Part shown: positions 21,928 to 34,500 of the stretch, one piece after another
Numbering within the stretch: the first letter of the stretch is position 1
Layout: every line of letters begins with the position of its first letter
Assembly: GCA_043228905.1 (NCBI GenBank)
Contig: JBHGNT010000006.1
Coordinates: 9,920,001 to 9,984,000 of the forward strand
Direction: 5' to 3'
Length of the DNA stretch: 64,000 nt
Source: Azolla caroliniana
Lineage: Eukaryota > Polypodiophyta
Position numbers and translations under genes: made by a program
The notes under the pieces: generated by a model
Database searches by the model: none
What the model saw: only the letters and a program-made list of their open reading frames with translations
What the model was told of the DNA's origin: nothing

Positions 21928-22000
21928 CGCCCCCACCTAACCGCACATCCACCGGTATGCGCCAAAATTGGGCTCTTGCTGGAGAAAACCGGTCCATGCT

Positions 22001-25000
22001 TTACTCCTCGTCTTCCGGGTCGTCATCCGCCTCGAACCGCCCGTCGTCGCCGTCCATGCTTTCCAGATCCGGCTCGCACTCGTGTCGTTTCTTAAACGCT
22101 TTGACCCTCTTCCCCGCTACCGGTATTGCCATCCTCGTACCGTCGAGCTCCGCAAGATGGTAGGTCCCGTTGTCGTTGGCGCCTGTCACCGCGTAAGGCC
22201 CGAAACACCTCCTTGCAAACTTCCGCGTCGCCCTGTGCTGGTTGTCGAGGCTGTTGTCATAGACTAGGACCCAGTCGCTTTCCTCGATTTTCTTCGGTCG
22301 CAGTCGGTGAGTCCAATCAAACCGCTCTTTGTTCTTCAACCTTGCTAACCGAAGCTTCTCCGCGGCTCGTTCCACATCCGCCGGCCTTCGCTCGAGCTGT
22401 CGAATCCGTGCCGCTAGCAGCTCCTTCCTGCTCATCTCATCTCTCCAGTCCACCGTGGCCCATGAGGTGATGGTTCGCTCCGTTGGCATGATCGGCCTCT
22501 GTCCGTACATAAGCTCTACCGGCATGAACCCGGTTACCGAACTGTGTGTAGTTCGGTCCGCCCACAAGGCATAAGGTAGCAGTCACGGCCAGTTCCCGAC
22601 TTGGCCTTCACACACCCGTACTAGCGCTTTGACGATTGGCCTGTGTCCGCGCTCCACCTTCCTGTTAGCCTCCGGATTGTACGTTGTGGTGAGCGAGAGT
22701 TTGACCCCTAGTCGGTCAAACAACACTTCAGCCTCTTGTGCGTCCAACTCTCTGCGGTCAGCCACGATCCTCCTGACGCACCCGTACCGACACACTACCT
22801 CTTCGATCAGGAACTGGCATACCGCCGCGGTTGTCTTGTTCTGCAGTGCCCGGCCTTCCACCTGGTTCGTTAAGTCTTCCTGCGCAAGCACCAGGTATCA
22901 CATCTGTCCAACTCCCATCAGCATCGTCACCAAGTCCACCATCCACTTGAAATGGACGGTCGGAGGGTAGGTCGGGTGAAGCTCGTCCCGGTGTCGGACT
23001 ATGGAGTGCATCTGACAACTTTCGCAAGTCGTCACGAACCGATGCACGTCCCGGTACAGGCCCGACCACCAGTACTTCCCCTTTAGCTTCTCGAACGTGG
23101 CCCATGTCCCACGGTGTCTGGCCCAGGGACTCTCATGGTAGGCCTCCAGCAACTCCTCATGTTCCTCCTTCTTCGCCACCACTCGGAGCGGGATGCCGTC
23201 CCTCTTCTTCGGGTGCTTCCATATGTACCCGTCCCGAAGGAAGAATCGGTACGCTTTCTTCCGGATCCGGTTGGTCTCTTCCTTTGTCTACGCCGCGTAC
23301 GATGTCATTGTTTTCAGGAGCTCGCCGATCTGGAGCCACTCCCCATCATACTTGCTCTCGTCGAACTCGTTAAGCGCCGGAGTGCTCCCCTTTCTGGTTG
23401 TCACATATGCCGCCTCGAAGAAATCTACGCCGACTTCCTCGTTTTTCGAAACCATGCCGTCCTCGTTTTCGAACCTCGCCCTTGAGAGCATGTCGGCCAT
23501 GGCATTGTCTTTTCCGGAAATGTGTCGTATCTCCGGATTCAGGGACTTGGTGTACGCTATCCACCTGAGCATTGCCAGGTCCGGCGTCGTGCATCCGGAA
23601 ACCATGCCGAGGATTGGCAGGCAGTCCGTCTCTATTATTACCTTTGTCCCGATCAGGTAGTCTTTATCGGCCTTCACCGCCGAAACGATACCCCAGAGTT
23701 TGTGTTTAACCTGGGCGTATCTTTGTTGTCGCTCACTGAGGACCTTCGCGCCGAACCGGATGGGGAACCTCGTGCCAACGTCATCCTCTTGGTTGATCAC
23801 CCATCTGATCCCGGTCAGACTCGTGTCTACGGTTACGTAAATCGGAGTGTCTTTGCCGTAGACAGCCTTTCGGAGCGCCGATGCCGTGGCAAGTGCTTCC
23901 TTCATCTTTCGAACTGACTCCGTATGCTCGTCTCCCCACTCGAATTTACGCCCTTTCTTCAGCAACCCATACAGCGGCTCCGCGACGTGGGCATAATGCG
24001 GGATCCAAATATAGTAGAACGCGCATGCTCCCAAGAATCTCCGAACCTCCGTGACCAAATTGCAATCATGCTTCATCGCGGAGATGGCTTCCACCTTGGC
24101 CGGAGACGGTTTCCGACCGTATGGTCCGCATAGGTGCCCGATGACCATGATCTCTGATTGCCCGAAGGCCGACTTTTCCTCGGAGAAGGTGAGCCTCACG
24201 CCCTCTAGTCTCTGCATCACCTTCTCGCAGTCATCGATGTGAGTCGCCACGAAATTCCGACATCTGTCCGGTCCGATTGTCTCGTCCTTTTCCTCCACCG
24301 AGCATCCCCTGATCGGGATGTCGTCTAAGAATGACATGGTGATGTCCGGGATAAAATCCCTGAGCACTTTGTTCATCGCGTTGACCATGTGAGCCACTGA
24401 GTTCGTCCCTCCTTGTGGTAGGGTACACATCCGCACTAGGCCGAGAGGAGTCCGCATCGTCGTAATGTCTCTGCTCTTCACGGCTAGTTGGAACTGATCG
24501 TACCCGAGTACAGATCACCGACAGAGTAAATCGACCTTTCGACGAAGGCCTCCGCGAACTCGTCTATGGTCGGTCCGATTCCTGCGTTCCGAATGGTCAC
24601 CTTGTTGACCCGTTGCAGGTCCTGAATGAAGCGTAGCATGCCGTTCTTCTTCGGCACCGTAAACCACCGATTCGAATACGGGGCACTCGATGGTTCGAGG
24701 ATGCCCATCTCCACCTTTTGCTTTAGAAGCTCCATCAACTTCGGGATGTGAGCTCTTGGCACCGGAATCGGTTTGAGATTCCACGGTACATGCGGTACCC
24801 TGAAGATCACCATCGGTTCGATGATCGTCGGGTCCATGCACCCGATCTCCTCCGGCGAGAACGCGAAGGCTTTCCCATGCCCTTCGAGCATTCTCTGAAA
24901 CCTGTCCTCCTCGGCCGGCAGTAGAAAGCCACCCCCACCGACCTTGAGCCCCAGTAGCGTTATGTCGGTGAACCGGTGCCCTATGCCAGTCGGATTCCGT

Positions 25001-25263
25001 AAACTTGGGTCCGACGCGATCCCTTTTATCCGCTCCTCGCTGCCCTCCGGCAAGGGTGCCACGACTGGCCTCACCTTCCGGTCCACAGTCTTGTACTTTG
25101 TATCCACGCGGGCCGTCCGATCCGACCCGATCCTTTCCCCAAAGTCCGCGATGACTTCGTACAATCCCATCGAACTAACCGGAAAGGTCCGGTCTTCTCT
25201 AAGGTCTTCCCCGATCACCTTTCGTAACTCGCCCAAGGTGTCGTCAAAAAAGACCGCCTCCAC
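22001..25263 (-). pseudogene. Gypsy A polymerase: RT, RNase H, integrase
   Basis: Reading right to left: RT (PIPVPRAHIPKLMELLKQKV; SMLRFIQDLQ-type motif; SFLDDIPIRG with FLDD in place of YxDD), RNase H (YVTVDTSLTGIRW), the HHCC integrase zinc site ending TTCESCQMH, and the integrase core (FKWMVDLVTM, VADRRELDAQEAEVLFD, NRKVERGH). A one-base deletion near 24504 separates the RT halves. In-frame stops lie at 23288-23290, 22895-22897 and 22583-22585; the last two fit CGA to TGA. The copy is inactive. Confidence 0.85.
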
Positions 25264-25484
25264 GGCGCCGCTGATCTCTTCATCGGGGGAGAGGACTCCG
25301 CATCCCCTGAGCCGCTCCTCCGCTCGCTTCCTTTCCCGGCCGCTGATGCCGGTTATAGTACAACCCCCGCTGTCGGAGAACCAAAATTTCCTACCTATGG
25401 TATAGGTCTTCTTCCCTACTGTACATTTGTGGGGTTTTTCCGGGGTGTCCAGACTATCGCGGCCCCACGCCTTGATAGCCCTCT

Positions 25485-27583
25485 CTAAACATCCCCTCGG
25501 GTTTTGCCTCCGAGGGTCTCAAGATTATGCTCATGGTTTGGTCGCACCGTCAGGAACTGGACCGAGTGACGCCCGTCCTGGCTTTTGACTCTTGCATAGG
25601 CCGAACCATTGTCCAACACCTTGGTCTCCATCCGTGCCGCCGTGATGTATGGTTCTCCTAGTATAACCGGATGTGAGGACGTCTCCTGCACGAAGAAGTG
25701 CTGGTCAATCTCGACATCGCCGATTTTCACCCGTACATTCGGGCAGGCTCCATGTAGTTCTTCCGTGGCGCGCGTCGCTGCCCGTATTTTCCAGCCGTGT
25801 TTGGTGTTGATCGGCCATTTCCCCTTCTTGTAGAAGTCCATGGACATCAAGTTGATTTTTGAACTGTGGTCCACCAACGCCACCACCGGCTCCTGGACAT
25901 CCCCGACCTTAACAAGGGTCTCCGTGGTCGCTCTGGCCCAGTGCGGCCTCGAATAGTGGCTCTCTACCAACTCGTCTTCTAGCGCCATGTCCTCTATGTG
26001 CGTCGTTCGCACTTCCACCGGCTTCTCTGGCTTTGGTTCTGTCGACAACCTCTTCCTCTTTACCAAGTCTACGATGGAGTCGTGGAACTCCTTCTTGGCG
26101 ATCCCGAGCACTTCCCTCAACGACAACTCCACTTTGCTGTCGAGGATATGTTCCTCCAGGACCTTTCGCAGGTCCGTGGTCCTTTCGATCTCCGTGCTCA
26201 ACCGGTACCCGGCCTTCTTGGCTTTTTCCGGTGCGCCGGTCGCACCGGCCTCATTCTGCCTTTGGCCGAATTGGGTCTCGTACCGTTGCGAGGGCCCGGC
26301 CCCTCCGGTTTTACCTACTCGCTTGTCTTCCACCAGAGCCTCGTAGTTCTGGCATGTGGCTTCAACGAAGCCCATCTTCTCTTTGACCGGGTCACTCCAC
26401 CCGGTTACCTCACGGACCCGTTTTTCCGCGCGGTCCGCTTCTTCTTTCCTTAGCCGCGCGCCAGCGAGGCCTTCCAGCATCAGCGGGCAGAATCCGGCTT
26501 CGTCCTTCTTCCGGGCCTCACCACCTCCGACTCGGATCCCTGCCGACACCGAGTAGTGAACGGTCTCCGCGTGGCGAGCCGCCGCTTCTTCCATCAGCCG
26601 TTTCATACCCCCTCGCCCGACATTCAGGTCCAGGGCCCTTCGGGTCTTGCTAGTGTGCACCCGACCGTTCCACAGGTACAACATGTTGGCTCTCATTGCC
26701 TCCGCGAAGTCCCCGCAGTCTCTCCGGACGTGGCCGACCGTGTCGCACCACAAACACCGGTTTCCAGCCAGAGTCCTTCGGTCACGGGCCTGTTCGCTGC
26801 CGTCCCTCCGTGCCTACACAATCTGGAGGTCCTTTACCATCCTATTAAGCTCCTCTAGAGATGCTCCTCCGCTCGAGCCTCTGACCATGCTGGTCGAAGT
26901 CGATCCGGTCTCGAGTCAGTCTCGGGTCTCTTCCCTTCGTGCTGGCGGGGTTGGCTCAAGATTCCTTGCTGCTATAGAGCCCATCCCATTGATCCTTTAT
27001 CGACCCACTCTCGCCGTTTGTCAAAACGGCCACAGACTCTCTTCACCACGGCCCAGTTGGCTGTCAGCCCGTCATCAGTCTCCAGCAGGAGACCCACTTG
27101 CTCCCGGTCCCTCGCATCCACCGTCTTAACGAACAATAGGACGCGACTCGTGTCTAGTACGGTCCGGTCGAGCACCGAAAGACGCTCGAAGCATTCTTCA
27201 AACTCCCGGAGGAGCACTGACACGTTTCTCCCCTTTTCGGGGGTCTTCACCCATTCCATGAAATCCCGTTTCGAGAGCCGAAGCGCGTCGTCAAGCCCGT
27301 ATTTTTCGAGGAGCCGACCTTCAAACTCTTCCCAGGTCTGGCTCTCAGCCTGTACCTCGAGCACCTCCGCATGGATGCCCGGCATCGCCACCCGAGGGAA
27401 TCCGGTCAGTTGCCTTTCTTTTGGAATGTCTCTCATCACCATCTCGGCCTGGTAGGCCTCCAAATAGCTCGTGGCGTCCTTCCCACCGAACCGGCCTATT
27501 GTGTCGACGACCGCTTCAATAGCCCTATCGAGGGCGCCTACGCCTTCGCGCGCACTCACTATCCGATCCACAGCCGAAGCCAT
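25485..27583 (-). pseudogene. Gypsy A gag and protease
   Basis: Gag (MASAVDRIVSAREGVGALDR ... EFEGRLLEKYGLDDALRLSK) reads to a stop at 26972-26974. After a frame change, the knuckle region begins MWCDTVGHVRRDC at 26753. The protease region reads VVALVDHSSKINLM, where related copies have DHGSE, so the active-site neighbourhood is altered. The gag start is lost to the transposon insertion at 27607. Confidence 0.82.
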
Positions 27584-27607
27584 GGCTTCCGCGAGATCCG
27601 ACCCCCT

Positions 27608-27621
27608 AACACGTTCGCATT
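27608..27621 (+). repeat. Left terminal inverted repeat
   Basis: AACACGTTCGCATT. Just inside is a 17-bp-period direct duplication of GAAGGATAAGGGAAAT (27627-27642, 27644-27659); GAAGGAT also occurs at the matching place inside the right end. Confidence 0.85.
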
Positions 27622-27906
27622 GTTTAGAAGGATAAGGGAAATGGAAGGATAAGGGAAATTTTTAACATACTATGAAAAAGGTTAAAAATCCACTATTTTC
27701 ATGATTTAGAAGTAACTAAAAAAAGACGAATTTCAAAAAGATACATTCTCAATTTATATCACAAACTTTACAACCAATGTTATTTTATAAGAAACGATTT
27801 TTTAGAAATCATAAGAATTCAAAACACATGCTTTTATATTACTCGATTTGTTACAAGCGGAATGTAGTTACACTTAATAGCCAAATATACATTCATGATC
27901 ACTCCT

Positions 27907-30687
27907 TTACGGAGAATCACTACTATAACTAATATACAATGACGATTCCTCCTCATCATCCTCGGATGTACCAATCAGTGCATTATCTTCGTCATAAACC
28001 AAATTGTTTGACTCTAGATTATATGTAGCAGATCTCGTTTGCCTTTGACTCGAGCCACCTTGTAGACCTGGTAATTTTTCTTTTATTATATCTATTGTTG
28101 ACTTCCTTAATCGTCCGGCTTTTGTAAGTGTGAAGTCGTACACGATGATATCCACATCAGAGATATCAAGGGTCGAGGTGTTAGGAATGTTTCGCTTCCT
28201 CTTCCTACCTCCCCTTCTTGTTGGGCATTCAATCATCTCCAATGTATACTTACCTGTAAAAGCATTTGCACTTCTAGTGTTGTACCAATGAACATATATA
28301 GACTTGATCGTGTTTTCTATTTCATGCATTAGCACTTCTAGAATTTTACCAACCCAAAATTGGTGGCCATGTGAGTTCTCATCAGCCGGCGTTGCAATCA
28401 ACATCCCCGCGGTGAGCTCTTGCAAATTTCCTTGCCATCTAGCTTCGGCTGCTTTGGTCATCCTTGGTCCCACATAAATGTCTCTTTGTTGTGGATGGAC
28501 CAAGATGTCATTAATCGCATTTACTAGTTGCTCCGCAGTTCTATTTACGCGATCATGTTGCAGCGACCATGTGAATGGCGTTTCCAAATTCCAATTATCA
28601 ACAGATACACAATTGTCTATAATTTCTTTCTGATCACTATAAAATACATCCCACCATGACGTGTCTTGTTGTGCGGCATATTTCTTGGCGGCCTCAATAT
28701 GCTTTCTTTTTTCTTCTAAGGCTTGGAGCCATGACCGTTTTTGTTCTGATACCAAGTCGCTTTGCAACTGTCCTTTCTTCTCAATTGGCATTTTCTTAGC
28801 TCCATGGACAATTGTACTCGGCATACAAAGTAATAACTGGCAACCACCTTCAGGTTCCCATGTTGTAGAAGATGAATATTGTTTAGCATACAAAAGTGTA
28901 GAACCACTTATTCCATTTTTCTTTATCATAAAAATGTGATTGAAACTTATATTGTTTAACTGAGCAAGCACTTTAACATTCCCACCACCCCCATCTAATA
29001 TATATCTCTTAAAGTCATATACCTCCTTCAAGTGTAACACTTTTGGGCGTGGTGTATAAGCATCACAAATGACATCAAATAGTTTAGGTAAAGTGAAAGC
29101 ATCATGCTGAGACAACTGTCTGGAGAATGTGCTAAACATCTGATCTATATGGTCATGTGTGTGGCCAACCAAAAGGAAATTGACTTTCACTTTCCTAAAC
29201 AATTCTAGGTTGACCAACATACTTAGATAGCCAAATACAGTTGAATTTTTGTTCTCTCTAGCAGTATTGTCCAATTGAATGTATAGAACAGGGGGGAAAG
29301 GTTGGCCCCAAGACATCAAAACTCGGTGAATCACTGTAACTGTTAGGTTAGGGTCATTGTGAACATTGGGGTAAGTAATGAAGACGTGAGGTCGAACAGG
29401 CCTATTATAAGCCAAGCATCCCACCAAGTGCATTTGAACAAGGCACTCATCATTGACATCTTTGGGGAGCCTCCGCATATGCGGCAAGCATGTCTTCTTC
29501 TGGTCCATGCCATTTATCATTAAGCACATGTATTGTTCAGGCCTCTTCAAACACTTCTCTCTATGATGCATCGCCTTCTTTCGTTCTAAGGATTGTGCCT
29601 TAAGATGCTCTTGTAGTAACTTCTTACTCGTATCCTTTTCCATTGATGTCTTTGCACCTTTAGCCAAACTTTTAAGATTTGCACAAATGGAGCAATACCC
29701 CATACGTACTTTACGAGGAATAATAACATTTGAAAACCAAGCTCTCCATAATCTTGTGAATTAGCTATAGGTGATAGACTTATTATGTGAGCCCAGCATA
29801 TCAGATCGATAGACATCATAAACTTCCCGACGTGTATAATTATCAGAAAGATGCATCCTACCTGTAGTGGGCATTACTTCACAATTTAACTGAAAGTAAG
29901 TTTTCATCCAACCAATAGCATGTCTTCCAATTGCACCTTTCATACTTGGAACCTCTTTACAATTGAGCATCTGATCCCCGCTAAGTAGACGTTGTTGTAC
30001 TCTATGTAGCCGCATGTTACTAACACATAACGCAATTTTGAATGCAACTCTACATATCTGTTGCGCATGGAAGATATAATACTCGAATGATACTTTGATC
30101 CCCGTACATTTGTCAGATACTAGTTGCATATGTGACCCGAGGTAAGTGTCTTGCTCATCACCGGTCATCGAAAAATAGTATCGCCTTAATTCTCGCAACT
30201 TTGATTTTCCAATCATAGACATACAACCAAGGGCACAACATATTTTTTTGACATCAAATCCAATCTGTTTATCTGATGTCACCAAGCTAAATCTAGCCAG
30301 ACGAATTCTTCGTGGGATTCTTCTAATATGCATAGGGCTCCCAGATTTCTCTTCCTGCATAGAGGTTGGTGTAACCTTGTTACAGTCTAATTCTCTGTTG
30401 TGACCATCGCCAATGTTATTCAATGTTTCCTGGGCACTACCTTCATTCTCCGTATCTTTATTAATATCGTATTCTTCAATAGAGAACTCTTCACATGTGT
30501 CATTATTTACGTTCCTTGTAGATGAGCTCAGACAATATTCTTCAATAGAATATGGTGAGTCGGTCGACAGATAATATTCTTCAATCGAATATGGTGATTC
30601 TGTTGACAAACAATACTCTTCAGTAGAAAACGATGGGTCTGATGACAAACAATATTCTTCAATCGAGAACGGTGAATCTTCACTCAT
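27907..30687 (-). pseudogene. Transposase-like protein with DUF7869-type core (one stop)
   Basis: A 927-codon frame interrupted once, by TAA at 29761-29763 where flanking protein sequence continues in the same frame (probably CAA to TAA). N-terminus: four imperfect 13-residue repeats around SIEEYCLS. Middle: basic segment (RRIPRRIRLARF), then a DUF7869-type core with YIQLDNTARENKN (about residues 469-481) and FLLVGHTHDHIDQMFS (about 504-519). These Asp/His-rich motifs resemble an RNase H-fold nuclease site; this family is commonly found in eukaryotic mobile elements. C-terminus: basic RRGGRKRKR, a likely nuclear signal, and an acidic tail. Inferred role: cutting and joining the transposon ends. 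Confidence 0.75.
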
Positions 30688-31539
30688 GGCTTAAGGTCTA
30701 GATAGGGCTCTCTAAGTTATGTGCTTAGGGTAAGGAAAAAAACTAATAAGCTCCTCTCTAAACATATACTCCTCTCTAAACATAAACTTCTCTCTAAACA
30801 AAAGCCAAATCAATAGAATGTCTATATTATGTAATATTCTATTAATACAATACATCAAAAAATTATTTTTAATAAAGTAATTGTACTTAAAATATCAATT
30901 ATTATATAAACTAGATCTATATGAAATTAAATCAAGTAAAATATAAAACTAATCATTAACAAGCCATGAATATGTTGGATTAATGTTAAAATCATTGGCT
31001 AATTAATGGCACCCATTTTGATATAGAACGTCTCACTCATTGGTTCTTTAATGCTCACCATTTTAAATATTAGACTTATCAATCATTGGTTAATTCATGC
31101 CAACATCTTTAATACATAGCATTTGAGAGTCATAAAAATTGTTGCTTTTAGTAATCAATCATTGATACATTCATCAACCTCTATCATTGTCTCCTTCATA
31201 ACCTTTGAAGTCATTGCAGGTTGTTATGACTATGAAAGATTGATCAATATGTTAGTTTGACTTTGTAATCATTAATACAATCATAAGTTACTCTAGTTAA
31301 TGTGACTATGGTTACCAACTAACTATGCTCAAAGTTACCAACCTTGGTTAAGGTGACTATGGTTACTTTAACCAATGTGATCAATCCCTATAAATAGGAA
31401 GACCTCGTCATATTTCACTCACAAGAGCGTACAGAGCGTACAGAGCACACAGAACGTAGAGAGCACACAAAGCACACAAAGCACACAGAGCACAAAGCAC
31501 CAAAGCGCGATCTCCGCCTCCACTTCCACACGATCAACC
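30688..31539. promoter_or_regulatory. Divergent promoter region
   Basis: Lies between the two divergent transposon genes. Near the transposase start is an 18-bp unit, (T)CCTCTCTAAACATATAC type, three times at 30752-30805. On the + strand TATAAATA at 31389-31396 is about 150 bp before the methyltransferase ATG. Between them, 31425-31506 is a purine-rich leader made of roughly 10-bp repeats (AGCACACAA/AGCGTACAG). ATTGG motifs recur upstream. Confidence 0.6.
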
Positions 31540-34500
31540 ATGTCTTCAAAGAGAATCAAGCGCGAGGACTCGAGGTAGGCCTCTGACATTGTGGACATTT
31601 TTGTAAATATGTTTCGTCGCTCAAGAACTCGATACGCCGTATCGAGTTCATGTATACAATACAAACTTTATACATGAACTCGATACGGCGTATCGAGTTC
31701 ATAATTTGTTTTTGCTTTTTAAACGGGAACTCGATACAGCGTATCGAGTTCCTGTTTAAAACCTACACTTTAAACAGGAACTCGTTACGGCGTATCGAGT
31801 TCCTGTTTAAAACCTAAACATTAAACAGGAACTCGATACGCCATATCGAGTTCCCGTTTAAAACCTAAACTTTAAACACGAACTCGATACGCCGTATCGA
31901 GTTCGTGTTTAAATTCCAAACTTTAAAAGGGAACTCGATACGGCATATCGAATTCGTGTTTAAAACCTAAACTTTAAACACGAACTCGATACGGCGTATC
32001 GAGTTCCTGTTTAAAATCCAAACTTTAAACACGAACTCGATACGCCGTATCGAGTTCGTATTTAAAGTGTAGGTTTTAAACAGAAACTAGCTACGCCGTA
32101 TCGAGTTCCCGTTTAAAACCTAGGTTTTAAACACGAACTCGATACCCCGTATCGAGTTCCTGTTTAAAAAGCAAAGAAAGCCGAGGAACTCGATACGGCG
32201 TATCGAGTTCCCGTTTAAAGTGTAGGATTTAAATAGGAACTCGATACGCCGTATCGAGTTCCTGTATAAAAGAAGGCTCTGAGAGAGAAAAATTGTGTTT
32301 TTGGGGTAACAAATAATTATGGTGTGGAAAAGATATCAAATTGTCTGGCAAAATCAATCTTTTTTATGTTGACTTTCCTTACTTTTAAAAAAAAACATGC
32401 TCTAATTATAGGTGTTTTATGACCTACTTTAGCTTAAAATAGTAGAAAATGATCCACAAATTGCCTTTACGATAGCAAATTCTCCTTAATATAGGTTTGG
32501 AATCTATATAAGTCATACCTACTATTTAAAAGAATATATAACCTTGTTTACTTATTACGATATATATTTTCTAGGTTGAATAGCCCTGCCTATAATAGAT
32601 TTTTGAATATAGGACTGCTAGTGAGAACTGTTTTCATGTTAATATACAACCTTAATCTATGTGACCACGTAACTTATGTTTTTGCATATACTTTCTTAAA
32701 TAGGTCGTTTGAGAACTTGTCGGACCGACCCGTGAAGAAAATAAAGCTTCGCATACAAGGTTCTCCAATCGAAGCCCAGACCAAGGTAGCTCCTGAGACC
32801 ATGAAGAGAGGAAAAAAGCTTCTCTTTAACGAAGAGACAAAATCTCAGCCACATAGTGATGTTAGCCAAAAGAAACTTGTCGCCGCTACTGGAGGTGAAG
32901 ACCTTCCTGACCGAGATCTAACAGACAAGGAATGGTGTATGCAATATGTCGACTCAAAGAAAAAAGTCGTATTGTATTCAACAAAGAAGAAGGGTGAGGG
33001 GCAGCTTGGAAAGGAAACCCCATTTATGTATGGCCGTATTCTACGATTTGACTACGAAGATGCAGATTCGGCCAGCATACTGGTAATGATAGAGTGCTCC
33101 AAGGGGATACGTAAAGTGTTCCTTTCAGAAGACCTTTTAGTAAAGGAATCTTGTGGGCCAGAAGCGTTCAAAAAAGATCTTGAAAGCTCACAAAACCTTA
33201 TTGTTACCTTGAGGCCTTATATACAAGGCCATGTAACTCTAAGAGATGAAGTGCCCTCCCCATTGAAGGCCACAAAAAGGGTATCCAGAGTCCAGTCAAG
33301 ACCACCAAAGAAGAAGACAACCAAAATGTCGGATACGGATTCAACAAGTGAAAACGAAGAGGAGGATAATAAGGGGACGCCAGGAGCTGAGCTGGCCTCG
33401 GGTGTTTTGTCATCCGAGCAGAATAAGATAAGGAGAGAGTTAATGCAACGGAAACTGGTCAGGAAAGGGCAAGTGTTTAATTTGCCTATAACACACATCC
33501 ATCGGCCCCCTATTAATGAAAAAACAGGTCGACGACCACTTGAGATTAGAGAGCCACACCGCATGCATGTTCAAAATCTCAAGAAAAAAATGAAAATTAA
33601 TCCTCATGCCATTGTGGTGCCTTTTATTGTTATGGTAGATCCTGAAGAATGTGAAACCATTGAAGATTTTGATATTAGAAAGTATGATCAATATAATTAT
33701 TTTGTCATTGGTGGATCGCATTCAGCAGAGGCACGTCGGCAACTTGTGAGAGAACATCCAACAACTTTCTTCTTCAAGTATGCCGAGTGCAAAATTTATG
33801 TTGGGCTCACAACCGAAGAGGCTAAGCTGTTGGCATGGGACCATAATAATGATAATGACTATAGGCAGAAAATGTCGTCCATTGAGCGTATACGGTTCTT
33901 CCACCACGAGTATTTAGACGTGAAACAAAAGTTTGGTGTGAAGTTACATCCAGGCCTTCGACGTCAATGTCTGCATGAAGTCGTCATTGTGGTAGATGAT
34001 AATGTTAGGTTCGATGGTCTTCGAAAGTATGAGTCTTGGTTTCAATTGGCGTTTAGAGATGGAGAAGTATGGGACCTACAAGATCAAATCTTCTCAATGT
34101 GGGAGAATAAGGAGGTAAAGGGTCAACGACAAAAGAAATGTAGGGTTGACCCTCAACTAGAGTTAAAGTCACAAGCCGCCAAGAAAATTGACTTGACAAT
34201 TGAAGAAGCGGCAGACGACATGAAGCTGTCTCTATGGAGAGCGATGCAAGGTATTAAGGACGAGTAGCTTCTTGTGTCGGTTTTGTCAAGGGTTGTGGCG
34301 AAAGATTTAAGCCTTGAAGAAATGGTCACTGAGTTCAATAAGTAAGTCTTTCAAATACTGAAATTGTAGTCTATCTGGTGTAATTCAAAGTTCTAATCTT
34401 GATTTCTAATTTTACAGACATAAGGTGTACATGAAGATCCAAGAAGTTATGATGAAACAACTTGGATGTATAACTTGGGAACAAGTGACCGAGGATTATC

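Larger units (their letters stand above)
21235..27607 (-). mobile_element. Gypsy 'A', left part (3' LTR, pol, gag)
   Basis: A - strand Ty3/Gypsy element. 3' LTR at 21235-21927 (+ strand begins TGTCGCGTTATTACGCGCG, ends CTTCACGAAA), followed by polypurine sequence seen as CCGCCCCCACCTA. The coding order on the - strand is gag-CCHC-protease-RT-RNase H-integrase. The element is cut at 27607 by a DNA transposon and resumes at 42224. The five bases before the LTR (21230-21234) are ATCGT; the matching duplication is off the window. Confidence 0.88.

Noticed and set aside
29586-29819. Separate 77-codon gene between the two transposase frames
   Set aside because: It overlaps in another frame; the transposase reading continues in one frame across a single TAA, so no extra gene or intron is needed.
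31625-32261. CRISPR array
   Set aside because: Regular spacing suggested it, but spacers are alike rather than unique, repeats are full palindromes, the setting is a plant transposon and there are no cas genes.
32576-32703. Methyltransferase N-terminus starting at 32576 with hydrophobic residues
   Set aside because: The 31540 exon joins in phase to the acceptor at 32703/32704; the stretch before it is AT-rich and looks like intron.
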